From Thermococcus eurythermalis (lineage in GTDB: Archaea; Methanobacteriota_B; Thermococci; Thermococcales; Thermococcaceae), in the NCBI RefSeq assembly GCF_000769655.1, contig NZ_CP008887.1, forward strand, positions 1,612,001 to 1,676,000: 64,000 nt of DNA. Direction: 5' to 3'. The first letter of the stretch is position 1, and every line of letters starts with the position of its first letter. Shown piece by piece: positions 42,890-51,571 of this stretch. Under the pieces are notes generated by a model. That model did not search any database. It was given only the letters and a program-made list of their open reading frames with translations, and had not been told where the DNA came from. The position numbers and the translations under genes were made by a program.

Positions 42890-43381
42890 ATGAAGATGAA
42901 GCGCGTGGTACTTGTGATGTTGCTCATATTCGGATTGGTGCTCGCTTACCAAGTATTCCTCACTCCGAGCAACCTTCCGGAGGACTGGGGCAATGGAAAA
43001 GGCCAGATTAACCTCAACGAAACCCTCGGCCCCATAGTGTTCGTCGAGGGCACCTCCATCGTTATCCACCTAGATAAACGCGTGTACTCGCCGGGGGATA
43101 CCATGATTCTAACCGTTGCCAACCACCAAAATTCCACCATCCGGACAGGTTACGGATTCAGGCTTTACCGTAGAGAAAACGGAGGTTGGGTTGAAGTCCA
43201 GCTGAACTTGGTCTTTCCCGCCGTGGTGGTGGAGGTGGAACCAGGCAAGAGCTGGGAACAGAAGATAGACCTTCCGCTGAACCTCGAAAGCGGAAGTTAC
43301 AGGATCGAGAAGCAGGTATGCTCGGAGAAGATCTGCATCTACAAACATGCCGAGTTCGAGGTGAGAGGGGAAGACAGATGA
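42890..43381 (+). CDS. Secreted BsuPI-like beta-sandwich protein (paralog 1)
   Basis: 163 residues with an N-terminal hydrophobic anchor (4-20). The soluble part has VYSPGDTMILTVANHQNSTI, GYGFRLYRRENGGWVEV, VEPGKSWEQKIDLP and GSYRIEKQV. This is the Ig-like strand pattern shared with the intracellular proteinase inhibitor BsuPI family, also common in exported domains. A Cys pair (VCSEKICIY) is near the end. It overlaps the next, related gene by ATGA. TATA CGTTTAATAACC is upstream. Role unknown. Confidence 0.7.
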   Translation: MKMKRVVLVMLLIFGLVLAYQVFLTPSNLPEDWGNGKGQINLNETLGPIVFVEGTSIVIHLDKRVYSPGDTMILTVANHQNSTIRTGYGFRLYRRENGGWVEVQLNLVFPAVVVEVEPGKSWEQKIDLPLNLESGSYRIEKQVCSEKICIYKHAEFEVRGEDR

Positions 43382-43860
43382 ATCGGAAACTGATTTGTGT
43401 CATTGGCATCATTCTCATTGTCTCGGCCGTTGTTTGTCTTGAAAGATCGGGGGAGAGCACTTCCCCAGAAAATACTGGAGTCTCTCAGACTTCCGCCCTC
43501 ATGGTTCTCGATAGAGAAGTTTACCACGCCGGCGAGACCGCCACCCTCACGATAATCAACAATGGGAGCGAGACCCTTCTTGTCGGCGTGGCTTACAGGC
43601 TCTACCGGCTTGAGGGTGGGAAGTGGAGGGAAATCCCTCTGGGCCTCACATTCACAATGATCGGTTATATGATACCGCCCGGCGGCAACTGGAGCCAGAG
43701 GATACGGCTGGCCACCAAAAGAGAAAGCACCGTAGGGACTCTGGAACCCCTGCCTCCGGGGAAGTACCGTATAGAAAAAACCGTCCTCATCTACAGAGAG
43801 GGTTTCAGAACCGGGAACGATGAAATAACGCTCTCGGCCGAGTTTGAGGTAGTTGGATGA
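43378..43860 (+). CDS. Secreted BsuPI-like beta-sandwich protein (paralog 2)
   Basis: 160 residues. It has the same plan as the preceding gene: anchor helix (5-22), then VYHAGETATLTIINNGSETL, AYRLYRLEGGKWREIPLGL, IPPGGNWSQRIRLA and PGKYRIEKTVL. The two are clearly tandem duplicates that have diverged. The start overlaps the first gene's stop, so they form an operon and may act together. Confidence 0.7.
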   Translation: MNRKLICVIGIILIVSAVVCLERSGESTSPENTGVSQTSALMVLDREVYHAGETATLTIINNGSETLLVGVAYRLYRLEGGKWREIPLGLTFTMIGYMIPPGGNWSQRIRLATKRESTVGTLEPLPPGKYRIEKTVLIYREGFRTGNDEITLSAEFEVVG

Positions 43861-44044
43861 TGTTGAAGGCCGAAACTGGACTGATACTGCTCATTCCACA
43901 GAGACGCAAGCCCATAAAGAGAATCTGCGGCTTGCCCACCGATTGCAGGAACCCGGTATGGAGTTTAAGATAACCGGCTGGGCTTGGCAAAACTTTTTAT
44001 TCTCCTCCCACATACCGACCCCTCGGCTACAGGGGGTGAGGCTC

Positions 44045-44377
44045 ATGAAGTTCTGTCCGAAGTGCGGTAACATTATGCTTCCAGATAGAAAGAAGAAGGT
44101 CTGGGTCTGCCGTGTGTGCGGTCACGAGGAGCCTTTTGATGAGGCCAAGGACAGGGAGAGGACGAAGATTACACAGAAGGTTGAGCACAAGCCCGACGAG
44201 GACATAGTCGTCATCGAGCAGGACCTTAAGACCCTCCCGACCACTAAGATTACCTGTCCGAAGTGCGGCAACGACACCGCCTACTGGTGGGAGATGCAGA
44301 CGAGGGCCGGAGATGAGCCGAGCACTATATTCTACAAGTGCACCAAGTGTGGGTACACATGGAGGGCCTACGAGTGA
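44045..44377 (+). CDS. tfs: Transcription factor S (TFS)
   Basis: A 110-residue cleavage-stimulating factor for archaeal RNA polymerase. The N-terminal zinc ribbon has CPKCGN and CRVCGH; the C-terminal one has CPKCGNDTAYWWEMQTRAGDE with the catalytic Asp-Glu, then CTKCGYTWR. ATG 44045 follows GGGGGTGAGG; the TATA-like CTTTTTATTC is about 45 bases upstream. Translation is coupled to the small gene that precedes PCNA. Confidence 0.97.
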   Translation: MKFCPKCGNIMLPDRKKKVWVCRVCGHEEPFDEAKDRERTKITQKVEHKPDEDIVVIEQDLKTLPTTKITCPKCGNDTAYWWEMQTRAGDEPSTIFYKCTKCGYTWRAYE

Positions 44378-44535
44378 ACGAGCTTGAGCACGAGACCCTC
44401 AGAAGGCTCGCAGAGAAGGCCCTGAAAGAGCTTGAGGAAGCCTACCGTAGGATTCCTGATACTGACAATGGAAAAGCTTATTTATTCCGCGGGAAAGAAA
44501 GGGTTAGGCTCATGCTTAAAATACTGGAGGGATGA
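44374..44535 (+). CDS. Small conserved-context protein between tfs and pcn
   Basis: 53 residues from GTG 44374, which overlaps the tfs stop, to a TGA at 44533-44535, two bases before the chosen PCNA start. It is a highly charged helical protein (LEHETLRRLAEKALKELEEA) ending KERVRLMLKILEG, which doubles as the PCNA ribosome-binding region. Tight packing on both sides argues that it is translated. No family is known to me. Confidence 0.65.
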   Translation: MNELEHETLRRLAEKALKELEEAYRRIPDTDNGKAYLFRGKERVRLMLKILEG

Positions 44536-44537
44536 AG

Positions 44538-45287
44538 ATGCCGTTCGAGGTCGTTTTTGATGGTGCCAAGGAGTTTGCCGACCTTATAGCGACAGCGAGC
44601 AACCTGATAGACGAGGCCGCCTTCAAGTTCACTGAGGAAGGCATAAGCATGCGCGCGATGGACCCGAGCAGGGTCGTCCTCATAGACCTCAACCTCCCTG
44701 AGAGCATATTCTCCAAGTACGAGGTCGAGGAGCCCGAAACCGTTGGAATCAACATGGACCAGTTCAAGAAGATACTCAAGCGCGGAAAGGCCAAGGACAC
44801 GCTCATCCTCAGGAAGGGCGACGAGAACTTTCTTGAGATAACCTTCGAGGGAACGGCAAAGAGAACGTTCCGCCTTCCGCTCATAGACGTTGAGGAGCTT
44901 GAGCTTGAGCTCCCGGAGCTCCCGTTCACAGCTAAGGTCGTCGTCCTCGGCGAGGTTCTCAAGGAGGCCGTTAAAGATGCCTCCCTCGTCAGCGACGCCA
45001 TAAAGTTCATCGCCACCGAGAGCGAGTTCGTCATGAAGGCAGAGGGAGAAACGAATGAGGTCGAGATTAAGCTCACCCTTGAGGACGAGGGCCTGCTCGA
45101 CCTCGAAGTCGAGGAGGAGACCAAGAGCGCCTACGGAATCAGCTACCTCAGCGACATGATAAAGGGCATCGGAAAGGCCGATGAGGTTGTCCTCCGCTTC
45201 GGCAACGAGATGCCCCTCCAGATGGAGTACATGATTAGGGACGAAGGAAGGCTCGTCTTCCTCCTCGCCCCGCGCGTTGAGGAGTGA
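44538..45287 (+). CDS. pcn: DNA polymerase sliding clamp PCNA
   Basis: 249 residues, the same length as P. furiosus PCNA. It has FKFTEEGISMRAMDPSRVVL, the interdomain connector LEDEGLLDLEVEEETKSAYG, and the C-terminal GRLVFLLAPRVEE. The homotrimeric ring tethers polymerases, ligase, FEN1 and RFC. I prefer ATG 44538 (MPFEVVF) because GGAGGG lies just before it and it fits the family, over ATG 44532. Followed by Gins51, a replisome pairing typical of Thermococcales. Confidence 0.97.
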   Translation: MPFEVVFDGAKEFADLIATASNLIDEAAFKFTEEGISMRAMDPSRVVLIDLNLPESIFSKYEVEEPETVGINMDQFKKILKRGKAKDTLILRKGDENFLEITFEGTAKRTFRLPLIDVEELELELPELPFTAKVVVLGEVLKEAVKDASLVSDAIKFIATESEFVMKAEGETNEVEIKLTLEDEGLLDLEVEEETKSAYGISYLSDMIKGIGKADEVVLRFGNEMPLQMEYMIRDEGRLVFLLAPRVEE

Positions 45288-45318
45288 TTTTCCCCTTCTT
45301 TTTCTATGAGGTGGTCCC

Positions 45319-45897
45319 ATGGACATCGTCAAGCTCAGGGAACTGCTGGAGGCAGAGCTTTCGAGCATCGAGCTCACGGAGCTGGACGACGACTTCTACA
45401 AGGAGTTTGACAGCCTGATTAAGGCCCTCAAGCTGAGCGCCGAGAGCTCCCGTGAGAGGGGCGAAAGCGTTGAGGAGAGGCTTTATCTCACCCAGCTCAA
45501 GATAGCCGAGAGGCTCATGCGTGAGATAATCAAAATCAGGCTCCACAAGATAGTTGACCTCGCGGTTGAGGGAGTCCCCGGCGAGCTCACCAGTGAGGAG
45601 AAGAAAATTTTCGCGGTTCTTAGGGCGTTTATCGAGCGCGAGGAGCTACCTGAAGTCGGGGAAGAATTTGGTTCTGAGGAGTTTGAAGTCATCCAACAGG
45701 AGGAAGAGGAATACCCCCGGCGGGAAGCCCCAAGAGCCGCCTACATCATCACCACAGAGCTGCCAACGATTCTAGGGCCGGACCTGAGAGAATACGGGCC
45801 GTTTAAGGCGTGGGACATGGCGGTTCTGCCAGAGGAGATTGGGAAGGTTCTCGTTGAGAGAGAGGTCGCGTTTAAGGTAAAAATCTCACCGGGATAA
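45319..45897 (+). CDS. gins51: GINS complex subunit Gins51
   Basis: 192 residues. It has a helical A domain (about 1-115, VKLRELLEAELSSIELTELDD, EERLYLTQLKIAERLMREII), a Glu-rich linker, then a beta-rich B domain at the C terminus (AAYIITTELPTILGPDLREYG). This A-then-B order is that of Gins51 (Sld5/Psf1-like). With Gins23 and GAN/MCM it forms the archaeal CMG helicase. Start ATG after GAGGTGG. Confidence 0.92.
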   Translation: MDIVKLRELLEAELSSIELTELDDDFYKEFDSLIKALKLSAESSRERGESVEERLYLTQLKIAERLMREIIKIRLHKIVDLAVEGVPGELTSEEKKIFAVLRAFIEREELPEVGEEFGSEEFEVIQQEEEEYPRREAPRAAYIITTELPTILGPDLREYGPFKAWDMAVLPEEIGKVLVEREVAFKVKISPG

Positions 45898-45899
45898 CC

Positions 45900-47810
45900 A
45901 TGCCGTTCTCCGTCTGCATGCGCGACTGCTACGACACCTGCGCAATGGTAAGTGAGCTTAGGGACGGAAGGCTCAAAGTAAGGGGCAATCCGGAACACCC
46001 GATAACGGCCGGTTTCCTCTGCCCAAAGGGTGCGCTTCTGCCAAAATGGTTCCACTCGGAGAGCAGGCTCAAAAAACCGCTCATTAGAACGGGCGAGAGG
46101 GGAAGTGGAGAATTCAGGGAGGCAAGCTGGGAAGAGGCAATTAACCTCGTCGCCAAGAAACTGAGGGAGACCATTGAGGAATACGGGAGTGAGAGCGTTC
46201 TGGTTTACCAGTACGCCGGTGATAGAGGAGTTGTGAACTACGCGTTTCCACTTAGGCTCTTCCACTACCTCAACACCGCTATGCTCGACTACGGCGTCTG
46301 CGACAGGGCTGGGCAGGAGGCGTTAAAGGACGTCTACGGCACAGCGGTTGGCCTCGATCCTGAGGAGCTGAAAAACCAAAAGCTGCTCGTTTACTGGGGC
46401 ATAAACGCCTTCTGGACGAACCTCCACGGCTTCGCCCTCGCCAGAATGCACAACCTCGAAATCTGGACGGTTGACGTCGTGAGAACCGAAACGGCCAAGA
46501 GAAGCGACAGGTTCTTTCAGATTAGACCCGATACCGATGTCCTTTTAGCCCTCGGAGTTGCTAAAGTCATTATCGAAGAAGAGCTTTACGATAAAGATTT
46601 CGTCCGCGAGAACGTTTATGGTTTTGAAGAATTCAAGAATTATGTAAAAACATTATCGCTTCATTATGTGAGTAGCGAAACGGGCTTGAGCGTTGGGGAG
46701 ATAGAGACCTTCGCCTGCGAATTTGCGGAAAAGAAGGGCGTAATCCACATCGGCTACGGCTTCCAGCGCTCCCTTGCAGGAGGTGAGGCTGTCAGGGCGA
46801 TAGCAATCCTCCCCACTCTCGTCGGCCACAGCTTCGGCTTCATTTACGACATGAAAACGATAGACAAGAGCTACGCCGAAGGTGCATTCCTACGGACGAA
46901 GCCGGCCAGAAGAGTTCCCCAGGTAAAGCTCACCGAGTACATCGAGCGGGGCGAGATAAAGTTCCTTTACATCTACAACTCCAACCCGCTCGCGAGCCTT
47001 CCTAACCAGAACAGACTGAGGAGAGCTTTGAAAGAAAGCGACGTCTTCGTCGTTACGCACGACATCTTTCTGACTGACACTGCCCTCTACTCAGACGTCG
47101 TCCTTCCGGCGAACACCTTTTTCGAGCGCCTCGACATAGCGGAGGGCTACTACCACCGCTACGTGGCCCTAAATGAGCCGGTTGCAAGGCTTTACGGGAA
47201 GAGCAACAGCGAGGTCACGCGCCTTCTGGCAAAGGCACTCGGCATCGAAAACCCATACCTCTATGAGAGCGACGAGGAGGTAATCCGGAAGATTCTTGAA
47301 CTCAATGGCCTGAGCTTTGAGGAGCTAAAGGCCAAAGGCTTCGTGAAAGTTCCCGAAAAGCCCAGGACGTGGGAGACGCCGAGTGGGAGGATTGAGTTCT
47401 TCTCGCGGAGGGCCGTTGAGAGGGGGCTGAGCCCGTTCCCGAAGTACAGGAAGTTCGGGGGCAAATACCCGCTCCGCCTGCTAACGCCAACCCACAGAAT
47501 GACGATAACGAGCCAGTACCACAACACCCACGGCATGATTGACCCCAAGCTCTACATCAACCCGACCGACGCTAACGAGAGGGGAATCAAGGACGGCGAG
47601 GCCGTTGAGGTCTTCAACGAGTACGGCAGGGTAAGAACGAAGGCCAAGCTCAGTGAGGACGTCCCACGAGGAGTCGTCCTCCTGTACAAGGCCTTCTGGC
47701 CGTCCCTGCTCGGCTGGAACGCCAACGTCCTGACGACGGACGAGACCGTAGAAAAATACGGCAACGCCTCTGCTTATCACTCAACTTGGGTTGATGTGAG
47801 GAGAGTTTGA
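45900..47810 (+). CDS. Molybdopterin (Mo/W-bisMGD) oxidoreductase
   Basis: 636 residues of the DMSO-reductase/formate dehydrogenase superfamily. An N-terminal 4Fe-4S site (C6, C10, C14, C41) precedes the catalytic domains. C134 in LDYGVCDRAGQEA is at the place of the metal-ligating Cys/Sec. Cofactor-binding segments include VYWGINAFWTNLHG, IYNSNPLASLPNQ and the C-terminal beta-barrel THRMTITSQYHNTHG. There is no signal peptide, so it is cytoplasmic, and no partner subunit is adjacent. Substrate unknown. It starts two bases after gins51. Tungsten is likely in this order. Confidence 0.88.
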   Translation: MPFSVCMRDCYDTCAMVSELRDGRLKVRGNPEHPITAGFLCPKGALLPKWFHSESRLKKPLIRTGERGSGEFREASWEEAINLVAKKLRETIEEYGSESVLVYQYAGDRGVVNYAFPLRLFHYLNTAMLDYGVCDRAGQEALKDVYGTAVGLDPEELKNQKLLVYWGINAFWTNLHGFALARMHNLEIWTVDVVRTETAKRSDRFFQIRPDTDVLLALGVAKVIIEEELYDKDFVRENVYGFEEFKNYVKTLSLHYVSSETGLSVGEIETFACEFAEKKGVIHIGYGFQRSLAGGEAVRAIAILPTLVGHSFGFIYDMKTIDKSYAEGAFLRTKPARRVPQVKLTEYIERGEIKFLYIYNSNPLASLPNQNRLRRALKESDVFVVTHDIFLTDTALYSDVVLPANTFFERLDIAEGYYHRYVALNEPVARLYGKSNSEVTRLLAKALGIENPYLYESDEEVIRKILELNGLSFEELKAKGFVKVPEKPRTWETPSGRIEFFSRRAVERGLSPFPKYRKFGGKYPLRLLTPTHRMTITSQYHNTHGMIDPKLYINPTDANERGIKDGEAVEVFNEYGRVRTKAKLSEDVPRGVVLLYKAFWPSLLGWNANVLTTDETVEKYGNASAYHSTWVDVRRV

Positions 47811-48033
47811 GGCAAAAATAGCCTTTTCTTTCAAGCTTTTTGACGATTCTTTTCTGGTTGATCCTTCATTCTGACAACAAACTGTGCAAACTTTTGCATG
47901 TCTGCCCAGTGACACCTTAAACTATCTTGAAATTCGACAAAGATAATAGCGCTGAGCGAACCGAAAGGCTTATATATTCGAACCATTCAAGTTTATAGTG
48001 AAGACGACACACAAAAAGAAGAGGTGATGGAAG

Positions 48034-48684
48034 ATGGTCGTCATAGGAGAAAAGTTCCCAGAGGTTGAGGTCAAGACCACCCACGGAGTGATAAAGCTCC
48101 CGGACTACTTCGCCGAGCAGGGCAAGTGGTTCGTTCTCTTCAGCCACCCGGCAGACTTCACCCCGGTCTGTACGACCGAGTTCTACGCCATGCAGAAGCG
48201 CGCTGAGGAGTTCAGGAAGCTCGGCGTCGAGCCGATAGGGCTGAGCATTGACCAGGTCTTCAGCCACCTCAAGTGGATGGAGTGGATAAAGGAGAACCTC
48301 GGCGAGGAGATAACCTTCCCGGTCATAGCCGACGACCGCGGTGAGCTCGCCGAGAAGCTCGGCATGATCCCGAGCGGTTCAACCCAGACCGCGAGAGCCG
48401 TCTTCGTCGTTGACGACAAGGGCGTCATCCGCGCGATAGTCTACTACCCGGCCGAGGTCGGCAGGGACTGGGACGAGATACTCAGGCTCGTCAAGGCCCT
48501 CAAGGTCAGCGACGAGAAGGGAGTCGCCCTCCCGCACAAGTGGCCCAACAACGAGCTCATCGGCGACCGCGCCATAGTCCCGCCAGCCGGAACCGTCGAG
48601 CAGATCAAGGAGCGCGAGGAAGCCAAGGCCAAGGGCGAGATCGAGTGCTACGACTGGTGGTTCTGCCACAAGAAGCTCGACTGA
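48034..48684 (+). CDS. Peroxiredoxin (Prx6-like, archaeal)
   Basis: A 216-residue thiol peroxidase. Peroxidatic C46 is in FTPVCTTEF, with the Thr and Arg of the active site and [17 protein letters not shown]205 and C211 in [14 protein letters not shown] match the C-terminal pair of the decameric hyperthermophile enzymes (Aeropyrum and Pyrococcus type), where C211 resolves. TATA GGCTTATATATTC lies about 65 bases before the start, which follows GAGGTGATGG. Confidence 0.96.
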   Translation: MVVIGEKFPEVEVKTTHGVIKLPDYFAEQGKWFVLFSHPADFTPVCTTEFYAMQKRAEEFRKLGVEPIGLSIDQVFSHLKWMEWIKENLGEEITFPVIADDRGELAEKLGMIPSGSTQTARAVFVVDDKGVIRAIVYYPAEVGRDWDEILRLVKALKVSDEKGVALPHKWPNNELIGDRAIVPPAGTVEQIKEREEAKAKGEIECYDWWFCHKKLD

Positions 48685-48699
48685 GCTTCTTCCAGTTCT

Positions 48700-49233
48700 C
48701 TATTCTTCTCTAAACCTCTCAAAAATCAGCTCGTCCACGAAGCCGTAGCCTGGAACGTGGTGGTGCTTTTTCAGCCTGCCAACCAGCTTGAAGCCGTTCT
48801 TTTCGAGAACCTTTATTGATGCCGTGTTAGGCTCGTAGACCCTTGCGTAGACCTTTCTCAGGTTGAGCCACTGGAAAGCGTATTCAAGGGCGAGCTTCAC
48901 GGCCTCACTCCCGTACCCGTGTCCCCAGTGCTCTTTCCCGATAAAGTAGCCAAGCTCCGCGTTGCCGTCGCGGTGGTCTATCCTGTGTAGGCCAATAAAA
49001 CCAACGAGGGAAGAAGTTGAGTTCTCGACTATAGAGAAGACCTTATCGCGCTCTTTTGCTTTTCTTATCCTTTCATACCACTCCATCTCGTCCTCAAAGA
49101 AGAAGACTTCCTCCGGAGCAGTCAAAAAGAGCCTCACATTCCTGTCGTTGAACCAGAGCCATGCCTTTCTGATGTCCTCCCTAACCGGAACGGCGAGGGA
49201 CACAAGCTTACCTTTGAGAACGACCGGCCTCAT
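48700..49233 (-). CDS. GNAT-family N-acetyltransferase (RimJ/RimL type)
   Basis: 177 residues. The acetyl-CoA-binding segment IGKEHWGHGYGSEAVKLALEY (Q/RxxGxG/A) and the following ARVYEPNTASIKVLEKNGF are diagnostic. The closest resemblance is to RimJ/RimL and spermidine-type acetyltransferases, which modify protein N-termini or amines. ATG 49233 is chosen over the GTG nine bases upstream. Divergent from the HTH gene. Confidence 0.9.
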   Translation of the reverse strand: MRPVVLKGKLVSLAVPVREDIRKAWLWFNDRNVRLFLTAPEEVFFFEDEMEWYERIRKAKERDKVFSIVENSTSSLVGFIGLHRIDHRDGNAELGYFIGKEHWGHGYGSEAVKLALEYAFQWLNLRKVYARVYEPNTASIKVLEKNGFKLVGRLKKHHHVPGYGFVDELIFERFREE

Positions 49234-49279
49234 AGGGTGCACCTTAACTTTATTAAGCGGTTATGAATATTTAAATTCG

Positions 49280-50236
49280 ATGGAGAGGGAAAAGCTGATT
49301 AAAACCGTCGAGGCAATACTCAGGAGTGCGGGCTACAAAACCGCCCGTCTTGAATTTAGGGGCTCATGCTTTGACCTGGTCGCAAGCCGGTTAGTGGTTC
49401 TTCTGTTCATCAAGGTAGTCTCAAATATAGATACCGTAACGGAGGAGCAGGTAGAGGACCTGAAAAGGCTCGCGAAGTTCTTCAACGCCTCCCCGCTCAT
49501 AGTCGGCGTCCGCTCGAAGAACGCGGAGCTTGAAGAGGGTGTCGTCTACGAGCGCTTTGGGGTGTACGCCCTTAGGCCTGAGACCCTGTACGACGTTCTG
49601 GCCAACAACGAGCTTCCAGCAATCTTCGCCGAGCGCGGCGGGTTCTACGTTAGGGTGAACGGCGAGCTCCTCCGCGAGCTCAGAGAGAGGCACGGCTATT
49701 CCGTGAACGAACTGGCCCAGCTTTTGGGGGTTTCGAGGAAGACCGTCCTCAACTACGAGCGCGGGGAGCAGGCGGTGTCCCTTGAGGTGGCAATCCGGCT
49801 CGAAGAGCTCTTTGATGAGGCCCTGGCGGAGCCCATTGACGTCCTAAACACGCGCGTTGAGGCCAAGCTTGACGTTAAACCCGAGAGCCCGCTTGAAAAG
49901 GAAGTCTTTGAGAGGCTGAAGCGCCTGGGGTTTGGCCTCGTGAAGGTGAAGAAGGCCCCGTTCAACGCCGTGTCAAAGGGTGACGAGTTCAGAATCCTGA
50001 CCGGTCTCGACGAGAGGAAGACCCGCTCAACCGTAAAGAGGGCGGAGATGGTGGCGGAGGTCGGGAGGATAATCAACTCCGATGGAGTCTTCATACTTGA
50101 GAAAACGAAGACCGAAGTCGTCAAGGAAGTCCCCCTGATTCCGAAAGAAAGCCTTGAAGAAGTGAGGGACGCTGACGAGCTCATCGAGATGATTGAAGAA
50201 CTCAAAAAGGAGATAAAGGCAAAGCTCTTCAGCTGA
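49280..50236 (+). CDS. Archaeal HTH-type transcriptional regulator (XRE-like)
   Basis: 318 residues. An N-terminal alpha/beta domain resembling a degenerate nuclease fold (LEFRGSCFDLVASR, LLFIKVVSNID) comes first. A Cro/C1-type helix-turn-helix (about 130-185, LRERHGYSVNELAQLLGVSRKTVLNYERGEQ) and a C-terminal domain of about 120 residues follow. This layout is typical of an uncharacterised archaeal regulator family. No TM helix. The start ATG 49280 is close to the TATA (ATATTTAAATTC), so the transcript may start further upstream or be unusually short. Confidence 0.85.
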   Translation: MEREKLIKTVEAILRSAGYKTARLEFRGSCFDLVASRLVVLLFIKVVSNIDTVTEEQVEDLKRLAKFFNASPLIVGVRSKNAELEEGVVYERFGVYALRPETLYDVLANNELPAIFAERGGFYVRVNGELLRELRERHGYSVNELAQLLGVSRKTVLNYERGEQAVSLEVAIRLEELFDEALAEPIDVLNTRVEAKLDVKPESPLEKEVFERLKRLGFGLVKVKKAPFNAVSKGDEFRILTGLDERKTRSTVKRAEMVAEVGRIINSDGVFILEKTKTEVVKEVPLIPKESLEEVRDADELIEMIEELKKEIKAKLFS

Positions 50237-51476
50237 AGAGCACCTCTTTCCAGCCCTCGCGGAGCTTGTCAACGTACTTCTCCGGTGAGGCTATGAGGAC
50301 GGCCCACCTGGGGGTCTGGCGCCTCTTGAGGGCGTTTGCTAGAGGAGTGACCTTCGACAGCGGCTGAACCTCACCGTTCTCGAGGAGCACCTTTATACCG
50401 GTCTCCTTAAGCCTCGGCTCGCTGACCATGAGGTCTGCTATGCTGAACTCGAGGATTACCTCACCCTCACTCGCGCCAACGGCCTCGGCCAGGGCCCTTT
50501 CGAGCTCCTGCCTCTTCTTGACGTTTCTGTAAGCAGAGAGGAGCTCCCGCTTCTCGTCCGGGCCGAGCTCCTCGGCGCTCGCGAGAACCGCGGCCTTGTA
50601 GAGCTTCCTGTAAAGGACGCGCCTCGTGAGCTCCGAGGAGAGGCCCTCAAGGTCCTCAAGCTCAACGAGGACGCGGCAGTCTGTCATCTTCCAGAAGTCC
50701 CACAGGTGGCCCTCCTCAAGGGCGAACTCCAAAGCCCTTGTGAGCATGCCCTCAGCAATCTTCACAGTATGGTGGAAGTAAACTCTGGAGTACATGAGCG
50801 AGCGAGCGACGAGCATTCCCTCAACAGCTTCGACGCCCTTCTCATCAACCACCAGCTCCCCGTTGTGGATTTCAAGGACTTTGAGGAGCCTTTCGAGGTC
50901 TATTATTCCATAGGCAACGCCGGTGTAGTAGGCGTCCCTGATGAGGTAGTCGAGCTGGTCAACGTCCACTCCCCCGTGGAGCATCTGGCCGAGGTAGGGC
51001 TTCTCCGCCTTTCCAAGTAGGAGGTCAGCAACTTCCCTGGGGTCTATTCCGTGCTTTTCCAGTATCTCGGGGATCCTGCCCCCGTCCTCGTCGCCGGTGA
51101 TGTTTATCTTGCCCGTGATGATGTCCTGGCCGAGGCGCATGTGGTCGTGCTCCTTGACGTAGTGGCGGTAGATTCCCTCGAAAGTGTGGCTCAATGGACC
51201 GTGGCCGATGTCGTGGAGCAGTGCCCCAACCTGGAGGAGAAGGCTCTCGTCCTCGCTCAGCCCGACCTCACTCGCGAGCCTCTTTGCCAGGTGCCATGTT
51301 CCAAGCGAGTGCTCGAAGCGGGAGTGGTTTGCGCCGGGGTAGACCAGATACGCCAGGCCGAGCTGTCTTATGTGCCTGAGCCTCTGGAACTCTGGCGTTT
51401 TGACGAGTTCGAGGATTGGGCCCGCAACTTTCATGCTCCCATGTACTCCGTCGTGGATAATCTTCGCGTCCTTCAT
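50229..51476 (-). CDS. HD-domain phosphohydrolase (SAMHD1/dGTPase-like)
   Basis: 415 residues. The metal site appears as RFEHSLGTWHLAK, then VGALLHDIGHGPLSHTFE and later DVDQLDYLIRDAYYTG, the H..HD..D set of the HD superfamily. Overall resemblance is to archaeal and bacterial proteins related to dNTP triphosphohydrolases; substrate not known. The start follows GGTGAG. It is convergent with the HTH gene (overlap of eight bases) and divergent from the H/ACA RNA. Confidence 0.9.
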   Translation of the reverse strand: MKDAKIIHDGVHGSMKVAGPILELVKTPEFQRLRHIRQLGLAYLVYPGANHSRFEHSLGTWHLAKRLASEVGLSEDESLLLQVGALLHDIGHGPLSHTFEGIYRHYVKEHDHMRLGQDIITGKINITGDEDGGRIPEILEKHGIDPREVADLLLGKAEKPYLGQMLHGGVDVDQLDYLIRDAYYTGVAYGIIDLERLLKVLEIHNGELVVDEKGVEAVEGMLVARSLMYSRVYFHHTVKIAEGMLTRALEFALEEGHLWDFWKMTDCRVLVELEDLEGLSSELTRRVLYRKLYKAAVLASAEELGPDEKRELLSAYRNVKKRQELERALAEAVGASEGEVILEFSIADLMVSEPRLKETGIKVLLENGEVQPLSKVTPLANALKRRQTPRWAVLIASPEKYVDKLREGWKEVLFS

Positions 51477-51545
51477 TTTACCTCACCGGCTGAAAATTTG
51501 AGAGTGGCCTTAAATAACTTTTCGGCATTATGACAAAGGATAGGG

Positions 51546-51554
51546 TTATAAATG
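51546..51554 (+). promoter_or_regulatory. TATA box of the H/ACA guide RNA
   Basis: TTATAAATG lies about 25 bases before the first base of helix 1 (51573), the distance expected between an archaeal TATA box and the transcription start. Confidence 0.6.
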
Positions 51555-51571
51555 ATATACCTCAACCAACA

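Noticed and set aside
43861-44044. C/D box sRNA before tfs (ATGATGT ... CTGG)
   Set aside because: C box ends in T instead of A, D' is CTGG, and no second box pair follows.
47811-48033. SurR site (GTT-N3-AAC) before peroxiredoxin
   Set aside because: No GTT-N3-AAC pair was found in this interval; only the TATA box is clear.
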